Shown here piece by piece: positions 9,674 to 18,108 of a DNA stretch of 40,441 nucleotides (its first letter is position 1; every line of letters starts with the position of its first letter). This stretch comes from a virus, in the IMG/VR virus record IMGVR_UViG_3300047550_001415, positions 1-40,441 of that record; one strand, given 5' to 3'. The notes beneath the pieces are model-generated. The model had not been told where the DNA came from, searched no databases, and saw only the letters and a list, made by a program, of their open reading frames with translations. Position numbers and translations under genes: made by a program.

Positions 9674-10440
9674 TTGTTGTTATATAGATGTAGAACATGT
9701 TCTATGATTCTATGTCTCCTTATATCTTTTAATTCAAATTCACATACACCGATGCTATAGACAGGGTTCTGTTTTAGCCTTGCAGTTAAATCTAGTAGGC
9801 CATTGTCAGCGGTTCGTCTGTCTGTTTGTTCGATGTCACCAGTCACAACTATTTTGCTACCCTCGCCTATGCGAGTCATCAACATTTTAAGTTGACTCGG
9901 TGTAGCATTTTGTGCCTCGTCCAATATAACCCATGCGTTCTTAAAGTTTCTACCACGGCAAAATGCCAATGGAGTGATTTCAATGATTTGCTCATTTAAC
10001 ATGTGTTCTAATTCTTTAGTGCTATAGTATTCCCTTAGCACATCAAGTAATGGACGAACCCAAGGTTCCATCTTACTATTAAGATCACCAGGCAAGAATC
10101 CATGCTTCTCATCATCGACCGCTACCGCAGGTCTAGTCAATATGATCTTATCGCAGTCTCCGTTCCTTAGGGACTTGATCGCGGCTAGCATCGCCAAGTA
10201 TGTCTTGCCGGTGCCAGCGGGCCCGGATACAACTACGATGTCTAAGTCTCTGTCGATTAGTGATAGGATATATTTTTCTTGATTGACTGACTGCGGTAGC
10301 AGTTCGATCGGTTTGCGATTACGTTTGTAATGCTCTTTGTTGAAGTCTATTGTTTCTGTAACATATAGATTTTGATTTTTATGATTTTGCATGTATCTGT
10401 TCTGTTCTTTCCTTAAAGCACCTGTTTTTCTCTTGCTCAA
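9670..10440 (-). CDS. phoH: PhoH-like ATPase
   Basis: 256 residues from a TTG start at 10440, chosen because AGGAG lies 9 bases upstream on the - strand. The frame could extend to a TTG at 10482 but that has no such site. Walker A GPAGTGKT is at about residues 73-80, Walker B VILDEAQNATPSQ at about 171-183, followed by VTGDIEQTD and the C-terminal FELKDIRRHRIIEHVL typical of PhoH. PhoH is a P-loop ATPase related to superfamily 1 helicases and is very common in aquatic phages. Its role in infection is unsettled; RNA or phosphate-stress functions have been proposed. It is the only - strand gene in the first 35 kb and must have its own promoter. Confidence 0.88.
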   Translation of the reverse strand: MSKRKTGALRKEQNRYMQNHKNQNLYVTETIDFNKEHYKRNRKPIELLPQSVNQEKYILSLIDRDLDIVVVSGPAGTGKTYLAMLAAIKSLRNGDCDKIILTRPAVAVDDEKHGFLPGDLNSKMEPWVRPLLDVLREYYSTKELEHMLNEQIIEITPLAFCRGRNFKNAWVILDEAQNATPSQLKMLMTRIGEGSKIVVTGDIEQTDRRTADNGLLDLTARLKQNPVYSIGVCEFELKDIRRHRIIEHVLHLYNNN

Positions 10441-10539
10441 GCGTAAATCTCCTGTACTGTTATGAGATAAAATCAATCTCAAAACTATTTAAGGACTGTT
10501 TCATATGTAAGATATCAGACACTTTACTGACACTAAGGG

Positions 10540-10547
10540 GATAAATA
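10540..10547 (+). promoter_or_regulatory. Putative T4-like late promoter (GATAAATA)
   Basis: GGGGATAAATATAA lies in the gap between the divergent phoH and the gene at 10608. It is the first of two GATAAATA copies here, 56 bases apart, and gives an ordinary leader length to the ATG at 10608. Confidence 0.45.
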
Positions 10548-10550
10548 TAA

Positions 10551-10566
10551 TGCTCAGCTCTGAGCA
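10551..10566. repeat. Perfect inverted repeat TGCTCAG-CT-CTGAGCA
   Basis: Seven-base arms separated by two bases, directly downstream of the GATAAATA at 10540. There is no T-tract after it, so it is not a typical terminator. It could be an operator or an RNA hairpin near the 5' end of the late transcript. Confidence 0.5.
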
Positions 10567-10595
10567 ACACTCATTTTCAAGACTAGATATATTAA

Positions 10596-10603
10596 GATAA
10601 ATA
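10596..10603 (+). promoter_or_regulatory. Putative late promoter (GATAAATA) close to start codon
   Basis: GATAAATACA ends four bases before the ATG at 10608. If used like a T4 late promoter, with transcription starting 6-7 bases downstream, the mRNA would begin at about the start codon and be leaderless. Confidence 0.4.
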
Positions 10604-10607
10604 CAAT

Positions 10608-11192
10608 ATGACCCATAAAATGATAGCCGATAAGTGGTTCGACAGCATAGATTTCGTCAGTATTATTGACACCGTTAAGGGAGTCATGACCAGCGACGGA
10701 ACTATGTCGATATTACTTGATTTTGAACGAGTATTAGATGAATGTGATGTTTATGCATTTAAAAATTGGTTGCTAGGTGAACTAGTATCAGGTCCAAATA
10801 TAGGCCGTTATGATGTCAGTTGCACCTTCATGTGGCCATATAAGTTGATGCCAGACCCAAGAGCATGTAAGAGATTATGGGCCGTTAATTGTGATGTTAA
10901 ATGGATAGAGACTGAGATCAAGGTTCCTGTAGAAGTCACTAATTATGATGATTTTGTTCCAGGAACAAACTATCCAAAAGGCGTCAAGAAAAAAGTCTGG
11001 CTTGTAAAGATCACTATTCCTATGTCATTGATGGACGACATCAAAGAAGGTAGTATCGACTTGCAAGGTTCTACTATAGACCTCAATGAACTAGATGATG
11101 CATACGCTGAAGATTTAGATAAAGAAAGTGTGCAGAATACTGATGCGGGTCAAGCAGCACCTGGTGCAGATCAAGCGATACCAACAGCCTAG
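10608..11192 (+). CDS. Conserved T4-like phage protein, probably structural
   Basis: 194 residues. The central block (MPDPRACKRLWAVNCDVKW...PGTNYPKGVKKKVWLVKITIP) is recognisable to me from T4-like aquatic myophages, where equivalents carry a PDPRG...KPVWIVEI pattern. Their function is not established. The C-terminus is acidic and disordered (Asp/Glu/Ala rich). Two late-promoter-like sequences precede it, supporting a late virion or assembly function. It is the first of three genes (10608-12009) spaced by 9 and 1 bases. Confidence 0.5.
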   Translation: MTHKMIADKWFDSIDFVSIIDTVKGVMTSDGTMSILLDFERVLDECDVYAFKNWLLGELVSGPNIGRYDVSCTFMWPYKLMPDPRACKRLWAVNCDVKWIETEIKVPVEVTNYDDFVPGTNYPKGVKKKVWLVKITIPMSLMDDIKEGSIDLQGSTIDLNELDDAYAEDLDKESVQNTDAGQAAPGADQAIPTA

Positions 11193-11201
11193 GATAAAAC
11201 T

Positions 11202-11738
11202 ATGAGACTTGACGAAGGTTTAGATTACCATGACATGAAGGGACAGATTGATTCTGTGGTCTCTGTAGATGAATATGCGGCCAAGATGGGCGAAGACAGT
11301 CAGATAGTCACATTAACTTTTGTATTAAAAAGCAAAGAAGCAGCAAAAGATTTAGTAAGTTGGCTTGAGATCGGTTATGAGTTTGTATTAGATGCTAGCG
11401 TTAGCGCAGGTGAATTAGAGCCAGGCAAATGGTTAGTATTCGTTGAGATGAAGCGCAGATCAAATGTTCCAGAAAAGATCGTAACTATATTAAAAGATTT
11501 AGAGACATTGACAGATAGACCATTAAAAGATTATACTATTAAAGTGGATGATGATACATTTGATGCAGACCCTGAAGTACTAAAACAAGTCATCATATTA
11601 AGTCCTAATCAATATGAAAAAGAAAAGGGTGAGGGCGAAGAACTCAACGAGATGCGCAACATAGCAGGTCTATCAACAAAGAACAATTATAGCATAGACG
11701 AAGAGATTAAAAAGTACATACAAAACGCAGGTCTGTGA
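11202..11738 (+). CDS. Conserved T4-like phage protein of unknown function
   Basis: 178 residues. A compact alpha/beta domain includes IVTLTFVLKSKEAAKDLVSW and ELEPGKWLVFVEMKRR, a pattern I associate with conserved pelagic T4-like phage proteins. The C-terminal 50 residues (LNEMRNIAGL...SIDEEIKKYIQNAGL) are a separate helical tail, perhaps an interaction peptide. It is paired with the preceding gene, so both may act together in virion assembly. No catalytic motif is visible. Confidence 0.5.
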   Translation: MRLDEGLDYHDMKGQIDSVVSVDEYAAKMGEDSQIVTLTFVLKSKEAAKDLVSWLEIGYEFVLDASVSAGELEPGKWLVFVEMKRRSNVPEKIVTILKDLETLTDRPLKDYTIKVDDDTFDADPEVLKQVIILSPNQYEKEKGEGEELNEMRNIAGLSTKNNYSIDEEIKKYIQNAGL

Positions 11739-11739
11739 T

Positions 11740-12009
11740 ATGTGGGAAAGCATACTACAAAATCTAAAAAGCATGTTGAGCGATAGCCATGATGCTGACG
11801 CAATATCAAGTAAAAGAGTCATTGCGTTTATAGCCTTTTTATGCTGCGTCATAGCATTTTTTGTAGACCTATTTACAGATTACAATGTGACCCAGGGCGT
11901 ATTTGATAGTATGATGTGGATAGTGATAGCAGGTCTAGGTTTCACTGGATTAGAAAAATTCGCAGGCAAATGGTCAATCACTCAGAGTGATAAAGATCAT
12001 ATCGCTTGA
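11740..12009 (+). CDS. Small two-helix membrane protein, holin-like candidate
   Basis: 89 residues, one base after the previous stop. An N-terminal amphipathic helix (MWESILQNLKSMLSD) is followed by two membrane segments (RVIAFIAFLCCVIAFFVDLF and the stretch from VFDSMMWIVIAGLGFTGLE) and a charged tail. This size and topology fit class II holins, which open the inner membrane at lysis. No endolysin gene lies next to it, so the call rests on topology only; it could be another small phage membrane protein. Confidence 0.4.
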   Translation: MWESILQNLKSMLSDSHDADAISSKRVIAFIAFLCCVIAFFVDLFTDYNVTQGVFDSMMWIVIAGLGFTGLEKFAGKWSITQSDKDHIA

Positions 12010-12039
12010 CAACCATATCAATATATTATAAAATAAAGC

Positions 12040-12819
12040 ATGGATCATTACGCAACATTGGGTGTTGCCAAAAACGCCACAGCCGATGAAATCAAAAAAG
12101 CCTATCGTAAACTAGCGAGTCAGCATCATCCTGACAAGGGCGGAGACAAGGTTAAATTCCAAGATATCCAAAAAGCATACGAGATATTAGGCGATCCCGA
12201 AAAGAAGAAGCAATACGATAATCCTTCAAGACCATTTCAATTTCAGGATTTCGGTAGTGATAACATAAATCTTAATGATATATTCAATACCATATTTCAA
12301 CACCAACAAGGACATCAGCAGTTTCATAAGCAATTGTATAGGACGCAGATAGATATCACCTTGCATGAAGCATATAACGGCATTAACAAGTTGCTTGAAT
12401 TAAACTTGATGTCTGGTAAAAAAGTCATGGATATTAAAGTACCCAAAGGTGTCAATCAAGGTGACCAATTACGATTTGATAACATCATAGATAACGGCGT
12501 TTTGATGGTCACATTCAATGTATTGCCCGATCTACGATTTGAGCGTAGGCAGCATGATCTATACTGTAATCACAGTATAAGTGTGTTGGATCTGATTGCA
12601 GGTACGGATTTCATTTTCAAAACCATATCAGGAAAAGAACTCAATGTCACTATAAAACCAAAAACTCAGCCATATGTCAATATCAGATTGCACGGTCATG
12701 GAATGCCTTTAGTGAATTCTGGGTCCTATGGAGACCAATATATCTTGCTAAAACCCTACATTCCTGATAACATAGACAGCGATATCATTGATAGTATTTT
12801 ACGCAGTCGCAGTAAATAA
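12040..12819 (+). CDS. DnaJ-like (CbpA type) co-chaperone
   Basis: 259 residues. The J-domain at residues 1-62 has the HPD triad at 30-32 (SQHHPDKGG) that stimulates Hsp70 ATPase. After a short Gln/His/Phe linker comes the two-barrel C-terminal substrate-binding region (IDITLHEAYNGINKLLEL, DIKVPKGVNQGDQLRF, then LHGHGMPLVNSGSYGDQYI). The Gly/Phe-rich and zinc-finger regions of classical DnaJ are missing, so it is a class II (CbpA-like) protein. It would recruit host DnaK to phage clients. It lies 21 bases before the ClpA-like gene, suggesting a joint disaggregation or degradation function. Confidence 0.88.
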   Translation: MDHYATLGVAKNATADEIKKAYRKLASQHHPDKGGDKVKFQDIQKAYEILGDPEKKKQYDNPSRPFQFQDFGSDNINLNDIFNTIFQHQQGHQQFHKQLYRTQIDITLHEAYNGINKLLELNLMSGKKVMDIKVPKGVNQGDQLRFDNIIDNGVLMVTFNVLPDLRFERRQHDLYCNHSISVLDLIAGTDFIFKTISGKELNVTIKPKTQPYVNIRLHGHGMPLVNSGSYGDQYILLKPYIPDNIDSDIIDSILRSRSK

Positions 12820-12822
12820 ATA
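12815..12822 (+). promoter_or_regulatory. Possible late promoter (AATAAATA)
   Basis: AGTAAATAAATAATTTT overlaps the stop codon of the DnaJ-like gene and lies 18 bases before the ClpA-like ATG at 12841, which has an AGAGAGG ribosome site. The sequence is simple and AT-rich, so it may match by chance. Confidence 0.25.
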
Positions 12823-12840
12823 ATTTTTAAAGAGAGGCTT

Positions 12841-15108
12841 ATGAATAGTTCACCAGAAATCGAAAACATCATTGAGCAAGCAATTGCTTATGCTAAGGAA
12901 CATAACCATAGTTATGTGACTACAGAACATTTGCTTTATGCATTAATCACCCATTCTCCATTTAAGAAATGCTTACATAGTTTTGGTGTAGATACCGATT
13001 TGATGGTCGATGAGGTTAAATCATATATCACTAGCCTACATGCGATTGAGAGCAAAACTCCAGACACGATGCCTAAAAAGACAAACAGCATTGAGCGTGT
13101 ACTAAACCGCAGTGTCACACAAGTATTGTTTACTGGTCGCAGACAACTTACTACTATTGATCTTTATCTGAGTATTGTTGCTGAAGCAAATAGCCATGCT
13201 CATTATTTCTTGTTAAAGTATGGTGTGACAAAAAATGAATTCTTCCCACATTGGCAGAAAACTTATAAGGGTGGACAAGGCGTCACGAACATGAATGAAG
13301 GTCAGGCTGACGAGATCCTCGAAGAATACACTATCAATCTGACTCAACTAGCAAAAGAAGATAAACTGGAACCATTAATCGGTCGTCATAAAGAGATTGA
13401 TGATATCATCAATGTATTAGCGAAGCGTTTCAAGAGCAATGTCTTGCTTGTGGGCGACCCGGGTGTGGGAAAGACTGCTATCGTTGAAGGTATCGCAAGG
13501 GCAATAGTGCAAGATGAGGTTCCTAACTTTTTGCAGGGTTATGACTTGTACAGCCTTGAGATCGGCAGTTTGCTTGCTGGAAGTCGCTATCGCGGTGACT
13601 TTGAAGAAAAGGTCAAAAATGTGCTTGAAGCACTCGGTACTAAAAAGAAGGCTGTGTTGTTTATCGATGAAGCACATATGATGCAAAGCGCCGGATCAAG
13701 CAGCAACGGCTCTGTTGACTTTGCTAACATGATCAAGCCGGCTATCACTAAGGGTAATTTAAAAGTAATCGCAAGCACGACATGGGAAGATTTCTACGAG
13801 AGTTTTGAAAAGGATCGTGCATTGATGCGTAGATTCTTCAAGGTAACTGTAGATGAACCTACAGTTGATACTACAGTTCGAATCTTGCGCGGGTTGAGTG
13901 AACGCTTGAATGACTTTCATAGTGTTCGTATTACTGATGAGGCTATCACTGCGGCAGTAGAAAACGCTAGCCGTTATATCCATGACCGCAAGAATCCTGA
14001 CAAGAGCATCGACTTGCTTGATGCAGCCTGCGCTAAACAGCGTGTGCTTGAGAACAAGGATGCTGAGATTACTAAGCAGTTGATTTTTGAACAGGTCGAG
14101 AAGTACACCGGCGTACCTGCTGACAAGTTGAGCGGTGATAATTTTGATCGCATCAACAATCTTGAAAGTAATGTCAAGGATAAGTTGTATGGTCAGGATG
14201 AAGCCGTAAGTAGTGTGCTAGATCGAATCTATGTGAGTTTTGCAGGTATCAACAGCGAAACTAAGCCACTAGCAAGTTTCTTGTTCTTGGGCCCAACAGG
14301 CACAGGTAAGACCGAACTCGCTAAGTTGTTGGGAAAGAATCTTGACATGCCATTGTTGAAGTATGATATGTCAGAGTATAGCGAAAAACATACTGTCAGC
14401 GCATTGATCGGGCCTCCTCCAGGCTATGTTGGATTCAGCGATAGTCAAGTGCAAGGCGGTCGTTTGATCAGTGACCTAAGTAAGAACCCACATGCTATCA
14501 TGTTGTTTGATGAAGTTGAGAAGGCGCATCCAGATATTTTCAATATCTTCTTGCAGATCCTCGATGAAGGTCGTATCACTGGTAGCAACGGTAAGGAAGT
14601 CAGTTGCAAGAATTGCATCATCATTCTTACTAGCAATCTCGGTAGCGCAGATAACGAGCGCAATAACATCGGTTTTGGTGACATGCAGAAGACAGGTGAA
14701 GATGATAAGGCATTCAAGGACTTCTTCAAGCCTGAATTTAGAAACCGTCTAGACATGGTATGTAAGTTTAAGAAGTTGGACATGCTATCCATCAAAAAGA
14801 TCGTTGTCAAGTTTGTCAATGAGTTGAAGACATCTCTGACTGATAAGCATAACATCACTTTAAACTTGACCGAGCCTGTCATCGAATATCTCGCAGAGAA
14901 AGGCTATGACGGCAAGATGGGGGCGAGACCGCTTGCAAGAAAGATTGATGAGTTAGTAAGGGTACCTTTGAGCAAGAAGATATTGTTTGAGCGTATCAAT
15001 CATGCTAACATCACAGCAAACCTTGTAAACAAAAATATTGAATTTATTGTTAACAATAAGGTTGTTGCGAAAGTAGGGGAAGATGGCATCATTGAAGTTA
15101 CAAACTGA
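12841..15108 (+). CDS. clpA: ClpA-like AAA+ unfoldase
   Basis: 755 residues, almost the length of E. coli ClpA (758). A Clp N-domain (about 1-140) is followed by D1 with Walker A GDPGVGKT (205-212), pore loop SRYRGDFEE (about 248-256) and Walker B VLFIDEAH (272-279). D2 has Walker A GPTGTGKT (484-491), pore GPPPGYVGF and Walker B IMLFDEVEK. There is no ClpB middle coiled coil. Between D2 motifs lies NNIGFGD (610-612 = IGF), exactly where ClpA has its IGL ClpP-docking loop. It can thus be expected to unfold substrates into a ClpP chamber. No ClpP gene is in the window, so host ClpP is the likely partner (inference). Confidence 0.92.
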   Translation: MNSSPEIENIIEQAIAYAKEHNHSYVTTEHLLYALITHSPFKKCLHSFGVDTDLMVDEVKSYITSLHAIESKTPDTMPKKTNSIERVLNRSVTQVLFTGRRQLTTIDLYLSIVAEANSHAHYFLLKYGVTKNEFFPHWQKTYKGGQGVTNMNEGQADEILEEYTINLTQLAKEDKLEPLIGRHKEIDDIINVLAKRFKSNVLLVGDPGVGKTAIVEGIARAIVQDEVPNFLQGYDLYSLEIGSLLAGSRYRGDFEEKVKNVLEALGTKKKAVLFIDEAHMMQSAGSSSNGSVDFANMIKPAITKGNLKVIASTTWEDFYESFEKDRALMRRFFKVTVDEPTVDTTVRILRGLSERLNDFHSVRITDEAITAAVENASRYIHDRKNPDKSIDLLDAACAKQRVLENKDAEITKQLIFEQVEKYTGVPADKLSGDNFDRINNLESNVKDKLYGQDEAVSSVLDRIYVSFAGINSETKPLASFLFLGPTGTGKTELAKLLGKNLDMPLLKYDMSEYSEKHTVSALIGPPPGYVGFSDSQVQGGRLISDLSKNPHAIMLFDEVEKAHPDIFNIFLQILDEGRITGSNGKEVSCKNCIIILTSNLGSADNERNNIGFGDMQKTGEDDKAFKDFFKPEFRNRLDMVCKFKKLDMLSIKKIVVKFVNELKTSLTDKHNITLNLTEPVIEYLAEKGYDGKMGARPLARKIDELVRVPLSKKILFERINHANITANLVNKNIEFIVNNKVVAKVGEDGIIEVTN

Positions 15109-15772
15109 AAAACGCAGTTCCTTATTCTTCGGTAAGTATAAGTATAGGGCTAAATGCCGCGTTAATGGCGCGGTGTACACATACTATACTAAAAATCTTG
15201 AAGAGTTTAAGGTCAAGATGGCTAAACGAGCAGAGAGAGCGCCCACGCATATAGAGGTTGTTATGTCAGACTGGCGCAGGCGTGTAGACCAAATTGATTA
15301 CGAGCAGATAGGACGCTATTTTGATTGGCGCGCTAACGCAGATAGTCAAGTCTATATGGCAAGGATACAAGGAGATAGTATCAGCTTTTTCAGCGATGAC
15401 CTAGACCTGCTTAAGACTTTAGATAATATAGATTATGAATTAGAGATAAGTGCAGCAGAAATCATTGGTAAAAATGTGTTATACTTTAAAAAAGAGCCTG
15501 AGTACAAATTTAGAACCTTTTTTAGGGGCAAAAAGATGCCTGATAATTTCCGTCAGGATGTGCTTATGTTTATAGAAAGATATAATAAAACTGCAAATAT
15601 ATGCCCTGCGCTTAAGAAATTAGTCAGCAACGAAAGCGGACGCAGGCACTGGTACAGTTATCTACATAGTTCATATTATGTGGATTATAATGATGAAAGC
15701 ACACTGACATTACTTCACATGTTTTTTGGGTCTATGCTTGCTAAGACATATAGTTTAGAAAAAGAACCGTAA
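15083..15772 (+). CDS. Hypothetical phage protein
   Basis: 229 residues, starting inside the last 26 bases of the ClpA-like gene after a GGGGAAG ribosome site. The N-terminus (MASLKLQTEKRSSLFFGKYK, then YRAKCRVNGAVYTYYTKN) is a beta-rich basic block that I have seen in aquatic phages without a known function. The remainder is alpha/beta and rich in Tyr, Arg and Lys, including RRHWYSYLHSSYYVDYND near the end. No enzymatic motif was found. Overlap with clpA suggests translational coupling, so an adaptor role for the unfoldase is conceivable but unsupported. Confidence 0.5.
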   Translation: MASLKLQTEKRSSLFFGKYKYRAKCRVNGAVYTYYTKNLEEFKVKMAKRAERAPTHIEVVMSDWRRRVDQIDYEQIGRYFDWRANADSQVYMARIQGDSISFFSDDLDLLKTLDNIDYELEISAAEIIGKNVLYFKKEPEYKFRTFFRGKKMPDNFRQDVLMFIERYNKTANICPALKKLVSNESGRRHWYSYLHSSYYVDYNDESTLTLLHMFFGSMLAKTYSLEKEP

Positions 15773-15776
15773 ACTT

Positions 15777-15784
15777 GATAAATA
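15777..15784 (+). promoter_or_regulatory. Putative T4-like late promoter (GATAAATACTCTA)
   Basis: TTGATAAATACTCTAATAG lies 21 bases before ATG 15806, with a GGAG ribosome site between. The same 13-base string GATAAATACTCTA recurs at 18163 and 33467. Confidence 0.6.
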
Positions 15785-15805
15785 CTCTAATAGAATGGAG
15801 TATTT

Positions 15806-15976
15806 ATGGCTAAAATAGTAGAAGATGTCCTTGTTGTAAAATTCAGCAAAATCGTCAAGGACAGTGATAAAGAATCAGCAGTACTCGCTACAAGAGATAT
15901 ACAGCAAGCACTAGAGCAGGTCGCCCAAGAATTAGCAGGTGACGGTATTGTTGTTGAAGTGGTGTCAGCAGAATGA
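15806..15976 (+). CDS. Small conserved phage protein (56 aa)
   Basis: The ORF reads MAKIVEDVLVVKFSKIVKD... and ends ...LAGDGIVVEVVSAE. It has a good GGAG ribosome site and a late-promoter-like element upstream, and its stop overlaps the next start (ATGA). The alternation of beta strand, helix and beta strand suggests a small folded domain. I associate similar small proteins with T4-like aquatic phage structural operons. Function unknown. Confidence 0.65.
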   Translation: MAKIVEDVLVVKFSKIVKDSDKESAVLATRDIQQALEQVAQELAGDGIVVEVVSAE

Positions 15977-16359
15977 GTCAGGTAACTATATTAGAATTGT
16001 TACCTCAGACTACCTATAATGGCGGCGGTACAGGTAATGTTTATACAGTGACAGGAAATAGCCAGCCTGCTGCTGCATATTATCTAGGTAATCAAGACCT
16101 ACAGACTGTCAACATCAAGTTGTCAGGTTGCAGTGCAAATATAGTCATCGAAGCAAGTTTGAATAGTAATAGTTCAAATGCTGAATGGTTCAAGGTCTAT
16201 GAATTAAATGCCAATGCTAATGCAAGCACAGGCAGCGAGACATATGATGCAAGCAACGCAAGCATCTATACTAATATAGAAGGTAATTTCGTTTACATGC
16301 GAGCCAAGATTGTTGATTTTGCAGGTGGCGTGGTTAACTTTGTAAAGTTGAGTTATTGA
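15973..16359 (+). CDS. Putative virion structural protein
   Basis: 128 residues, starting in an ATGA overlap. It is beta-rich with many Asn, Thr, Ser and Gly residues and no charged helices (NIKLSGCSANIVIEASLNS, then a C-terminal VYMRAKIVDFAGGVVNFVKL). This composition is typical of small phage tail or fibre-associated proteins. Transcription from the late-type promoter at 15777 would fit. The particle location is not known. Confidence 0.5.
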   Translation: MSQVTILELLPQTTYNGGGTGNVYTVTGNSQPAAAYYLGNQDLQTVNIKLSGCSANIVIEASLNSNSSNAEWFKVYELNANANASTGSETYDASNASIYTNIEGNFVYMRAKIVDFAGGVVNFVKLSY

Positions 16360-16360
16360 T

Positions 16361-17170
16361 ATGAAAAAAGTAGTCATCATGCCAGGTGGGTTTCACCCTT
16401 TTCACGCAGGTCATTACGCACTATATCAAAGTGCTAAGAAAGCCTTTCCTGATGCTGATGTCTATGTAGCCGCTACTAATGATCAAAGCGAAAGACCTTT
16501 TCCTTTCGCATTAAAAGAGAAGTTAGCGAAGTTAGCAGGAGTCGAGCCAGGGCGTTTCATACAAGTCAAAAGCCCTTTCATGCCTAGAGAGATCACACAG
16601 AACTACGATCCAGAAAACGATGTAGTGATTTTCGTCCGTAGCGAAAAAGATCGCAATGAACAACCTAAGCCGGGCGGCACTAAGAAAGACGGAAGCCCCA
16701 GTTACTTCCAACCATATACAGATAAAGATTTACAACCATTCGGCAAACATGCTTACATGGATTATCTACCTACAGTGGAATTTGGTCCTGGTATCACAAG
16801 CGCAACACAGATTCGCAAAGCATGGCCTACTATGGATGCAAAGGGTAAAGCAGAACTTGTAGCAAGCCTATATCCTGCTGCCGCTAAAAACAATAAACTC
16901 ATACAGACTGTGATCAAGATGTTCGATGAGGTCATGGGAAGTGCTCCAGTCAATGAAGATTTGAAATCATTATATGCTAAGATCAAACCATTGATCAACG
17001 AAGCAAGTCCTGAGCAGAAAGAGAAACTATTCAAATTATTAGAAGCCGCTAAAAAGAAGTATGAAGCAGCCAATCCTGCACAGCAAGCAGCCATTGCTAT
17101 CAACATGAAGAAACAGGGCAAAAAGCCTAAACATGTTGATGAGTCATTAGATTATCTTCCAGAAAAATAA
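16361..17170 (+). CDS. Cytidylyltransferase-like nucleotidyltransferase
   Basis: 269 residues. The N-terminal domain has the nucleotidyltransferase signature GGFHPFHAGH (HxGH = H15-H18) and, at about 145-152, ITSATQIR, equivalent to the ISSTxxR motif. Enzymes of this fold attach NMP to small phosphates (NMN, pantetheine-P, glycerol-P). The insertion at 100-118 (PKPGGTKKDGSPSYFQPY) and the helical, Lys/Ala-rich C-terminal third (after residue 185) are extra to the usual domain. The tail contains PLINEAS and KLLEAAKK stretches that resemble gp21-type cleavage sites, so it might be virion-associated. The substrate cannot be predicted. Confidence 0.65.
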   Translation: MKKVVIMPGGFHPFHAGHYALYQSAKKAFPDADVYVAATNDQSERPFPFALKEKLAKLAGVEPGRFIQVKSPFMPREITQNYDPENDVVIFVRSEKDRNEQPKPGGTKKDGSPSYFQPYTDKDLQPFGKHAYMDYLPTVEFGPGITSATQIRKAWPTMDAKGKAELVASLYPAAAKNNKLIQTVIKMFDEVMGSAPVNEDLKSLYAKIKPLINEASPEQKEKLFKLLEAAKKKYEAANPAQQAAIAINMKKQGKKPKHVDESLDYLPEK

Positions 17171-17220
17171 TTTCACGCCTCTCATAGACAGTAAATATCT
17201 GTACATTTTTGAGAGGATGT

Positions 17221-18108
17221 ATGGCCAACAAGAAAGAAAAAACAGTTCCCGTAGAACAGTTACAAGAGATCGTAGACCAGCAGCAGACTGGTCAAAACAC
17301 AGACCAGAATAATCAGCAAGCAGGACAACAACAGATTCAAGTGAATGTTGATTTCTTGCGTACTACCCGTGTGCATATCGCTATGCCATGCTATGGTGGT
17401 ATGTTGACAGAATCAACTTTCATGAGTTTTATAAAATGGGCGAATACTGCCCGTCAGTTGGGTATCGACTGGACATTGGAAACAATGGTAAATGAGAGTT
17501 TGATTAGCCGTGCGCGTAACACGCTTACTGCTAAATTTTTAGATATGCCCGACGCTACCCATCTGTTCTTTGTTGACGCAGATATCGGCTGGGAACCATG
17601 GCACTTGTTAGTGTTATTGAACCGCGATGTCGATGTTATCGGTGGTCTTTACCCGATGAAGACTATGCCTATCAAGTGGGTCGTTAACGGCTTTGATGGT
17701 GCTGAAGAAGGTCCAGATGGATTGCAGGAAGTAAGCAAAGCAGGTACAGGTTTCTTATTGATGAAGAAGCATGTATTTGAAAAGATGAATGCTCACCCCG
17801 CAGTCAAGCAGTATAAGAACGATATCGGATTAGATCCTAAGTATGACAAGTACCTAAAGACTTATTTCGATACAGCAGTTCGTCAGAACCGTTATTATTC
17901 AGAAGACTGGACATTCTGTGAGAACTGGCGTGATCTAGGTGGTCGCATCTGGGTCGATAAGCGTGTATTGCTACGCCACTCAGGTAGTTATGTTTTCTGT
18001 ATGGAAAACCAGCAGTACTTGCTCGACAATGTTGGCCCTATGTATGTTGATAGCAAGAAACAGCAGGGATTCACATTCAAAGACAAAGACGGCAACGATA
18101 GCCGATAA
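17221..18108 (+). CDS. GT-A fold glycosyltransferase
   Basis: 295 residues from ATG 17221 (GAGAGGATGT ribosome site); the in-frame TTG at 17209 is not needed. After a Gln/Asn-rich disordered start (about 1-40), the core reads RVHIAMPCYGGML..., then HLFFVDADIGWEPW with the metal-binding DxD at 119-121, VDVIGGLYPMK, and an acceptor region with YYSEDWTFCENWRDLGG. This is the pattern of small GT2-like phage glycosyltransferases, which may modify virion proteins, DNA bases or host surface sugars. Sugar and acceptor are unknown. A strong terminator follows directly. Confidence 0.7.
   Translation: MANKKEKTVPVEQLQEIVDQQQTGQNTDQNNQQAGQQQIQVNVDFLRTTRVHIAMPCYGGMLTESTFMSFIKWANTARQLGIDWTLETMVNESLISRARNTLTAKFLDMPDATHLFFVDADIGWEPWHLLVLLNRDVDVIGGLYPMKTMPIKWVVNGFDGAEEGPDGLQEVSKAGTGFLLMKKHVFEKMNAHPAVKQYKNDIGLDPKYDKYLKTYFDTAVRQNRYYSEDWTFCENWRDLGGRIWVDKRVLLRHSGSYVFCMENQQYLLDNVGPMYVDSKKQQGFTFKDKDGNDSR

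Noticed and set aside
10551-10566. Rho-independent terminator for phoH or the upstream gene
   Set aside because: The palindrome has no T-tract on either side and lies upstream of phoH's start, not downstream of its stop.
8058-11192. gp62 clamp-loader small subunit among the genes after gp44
   Set aside because: None of the products at 9013, 9395 or 10608 shows a recognisable gp62 pattern.
12841-15108. ClpB disaggregase
   Set aside because: The coiled-coil middle domain between D1 and D2 is missing and a ClpP-docking IGF loop is present, which fits ClpA.
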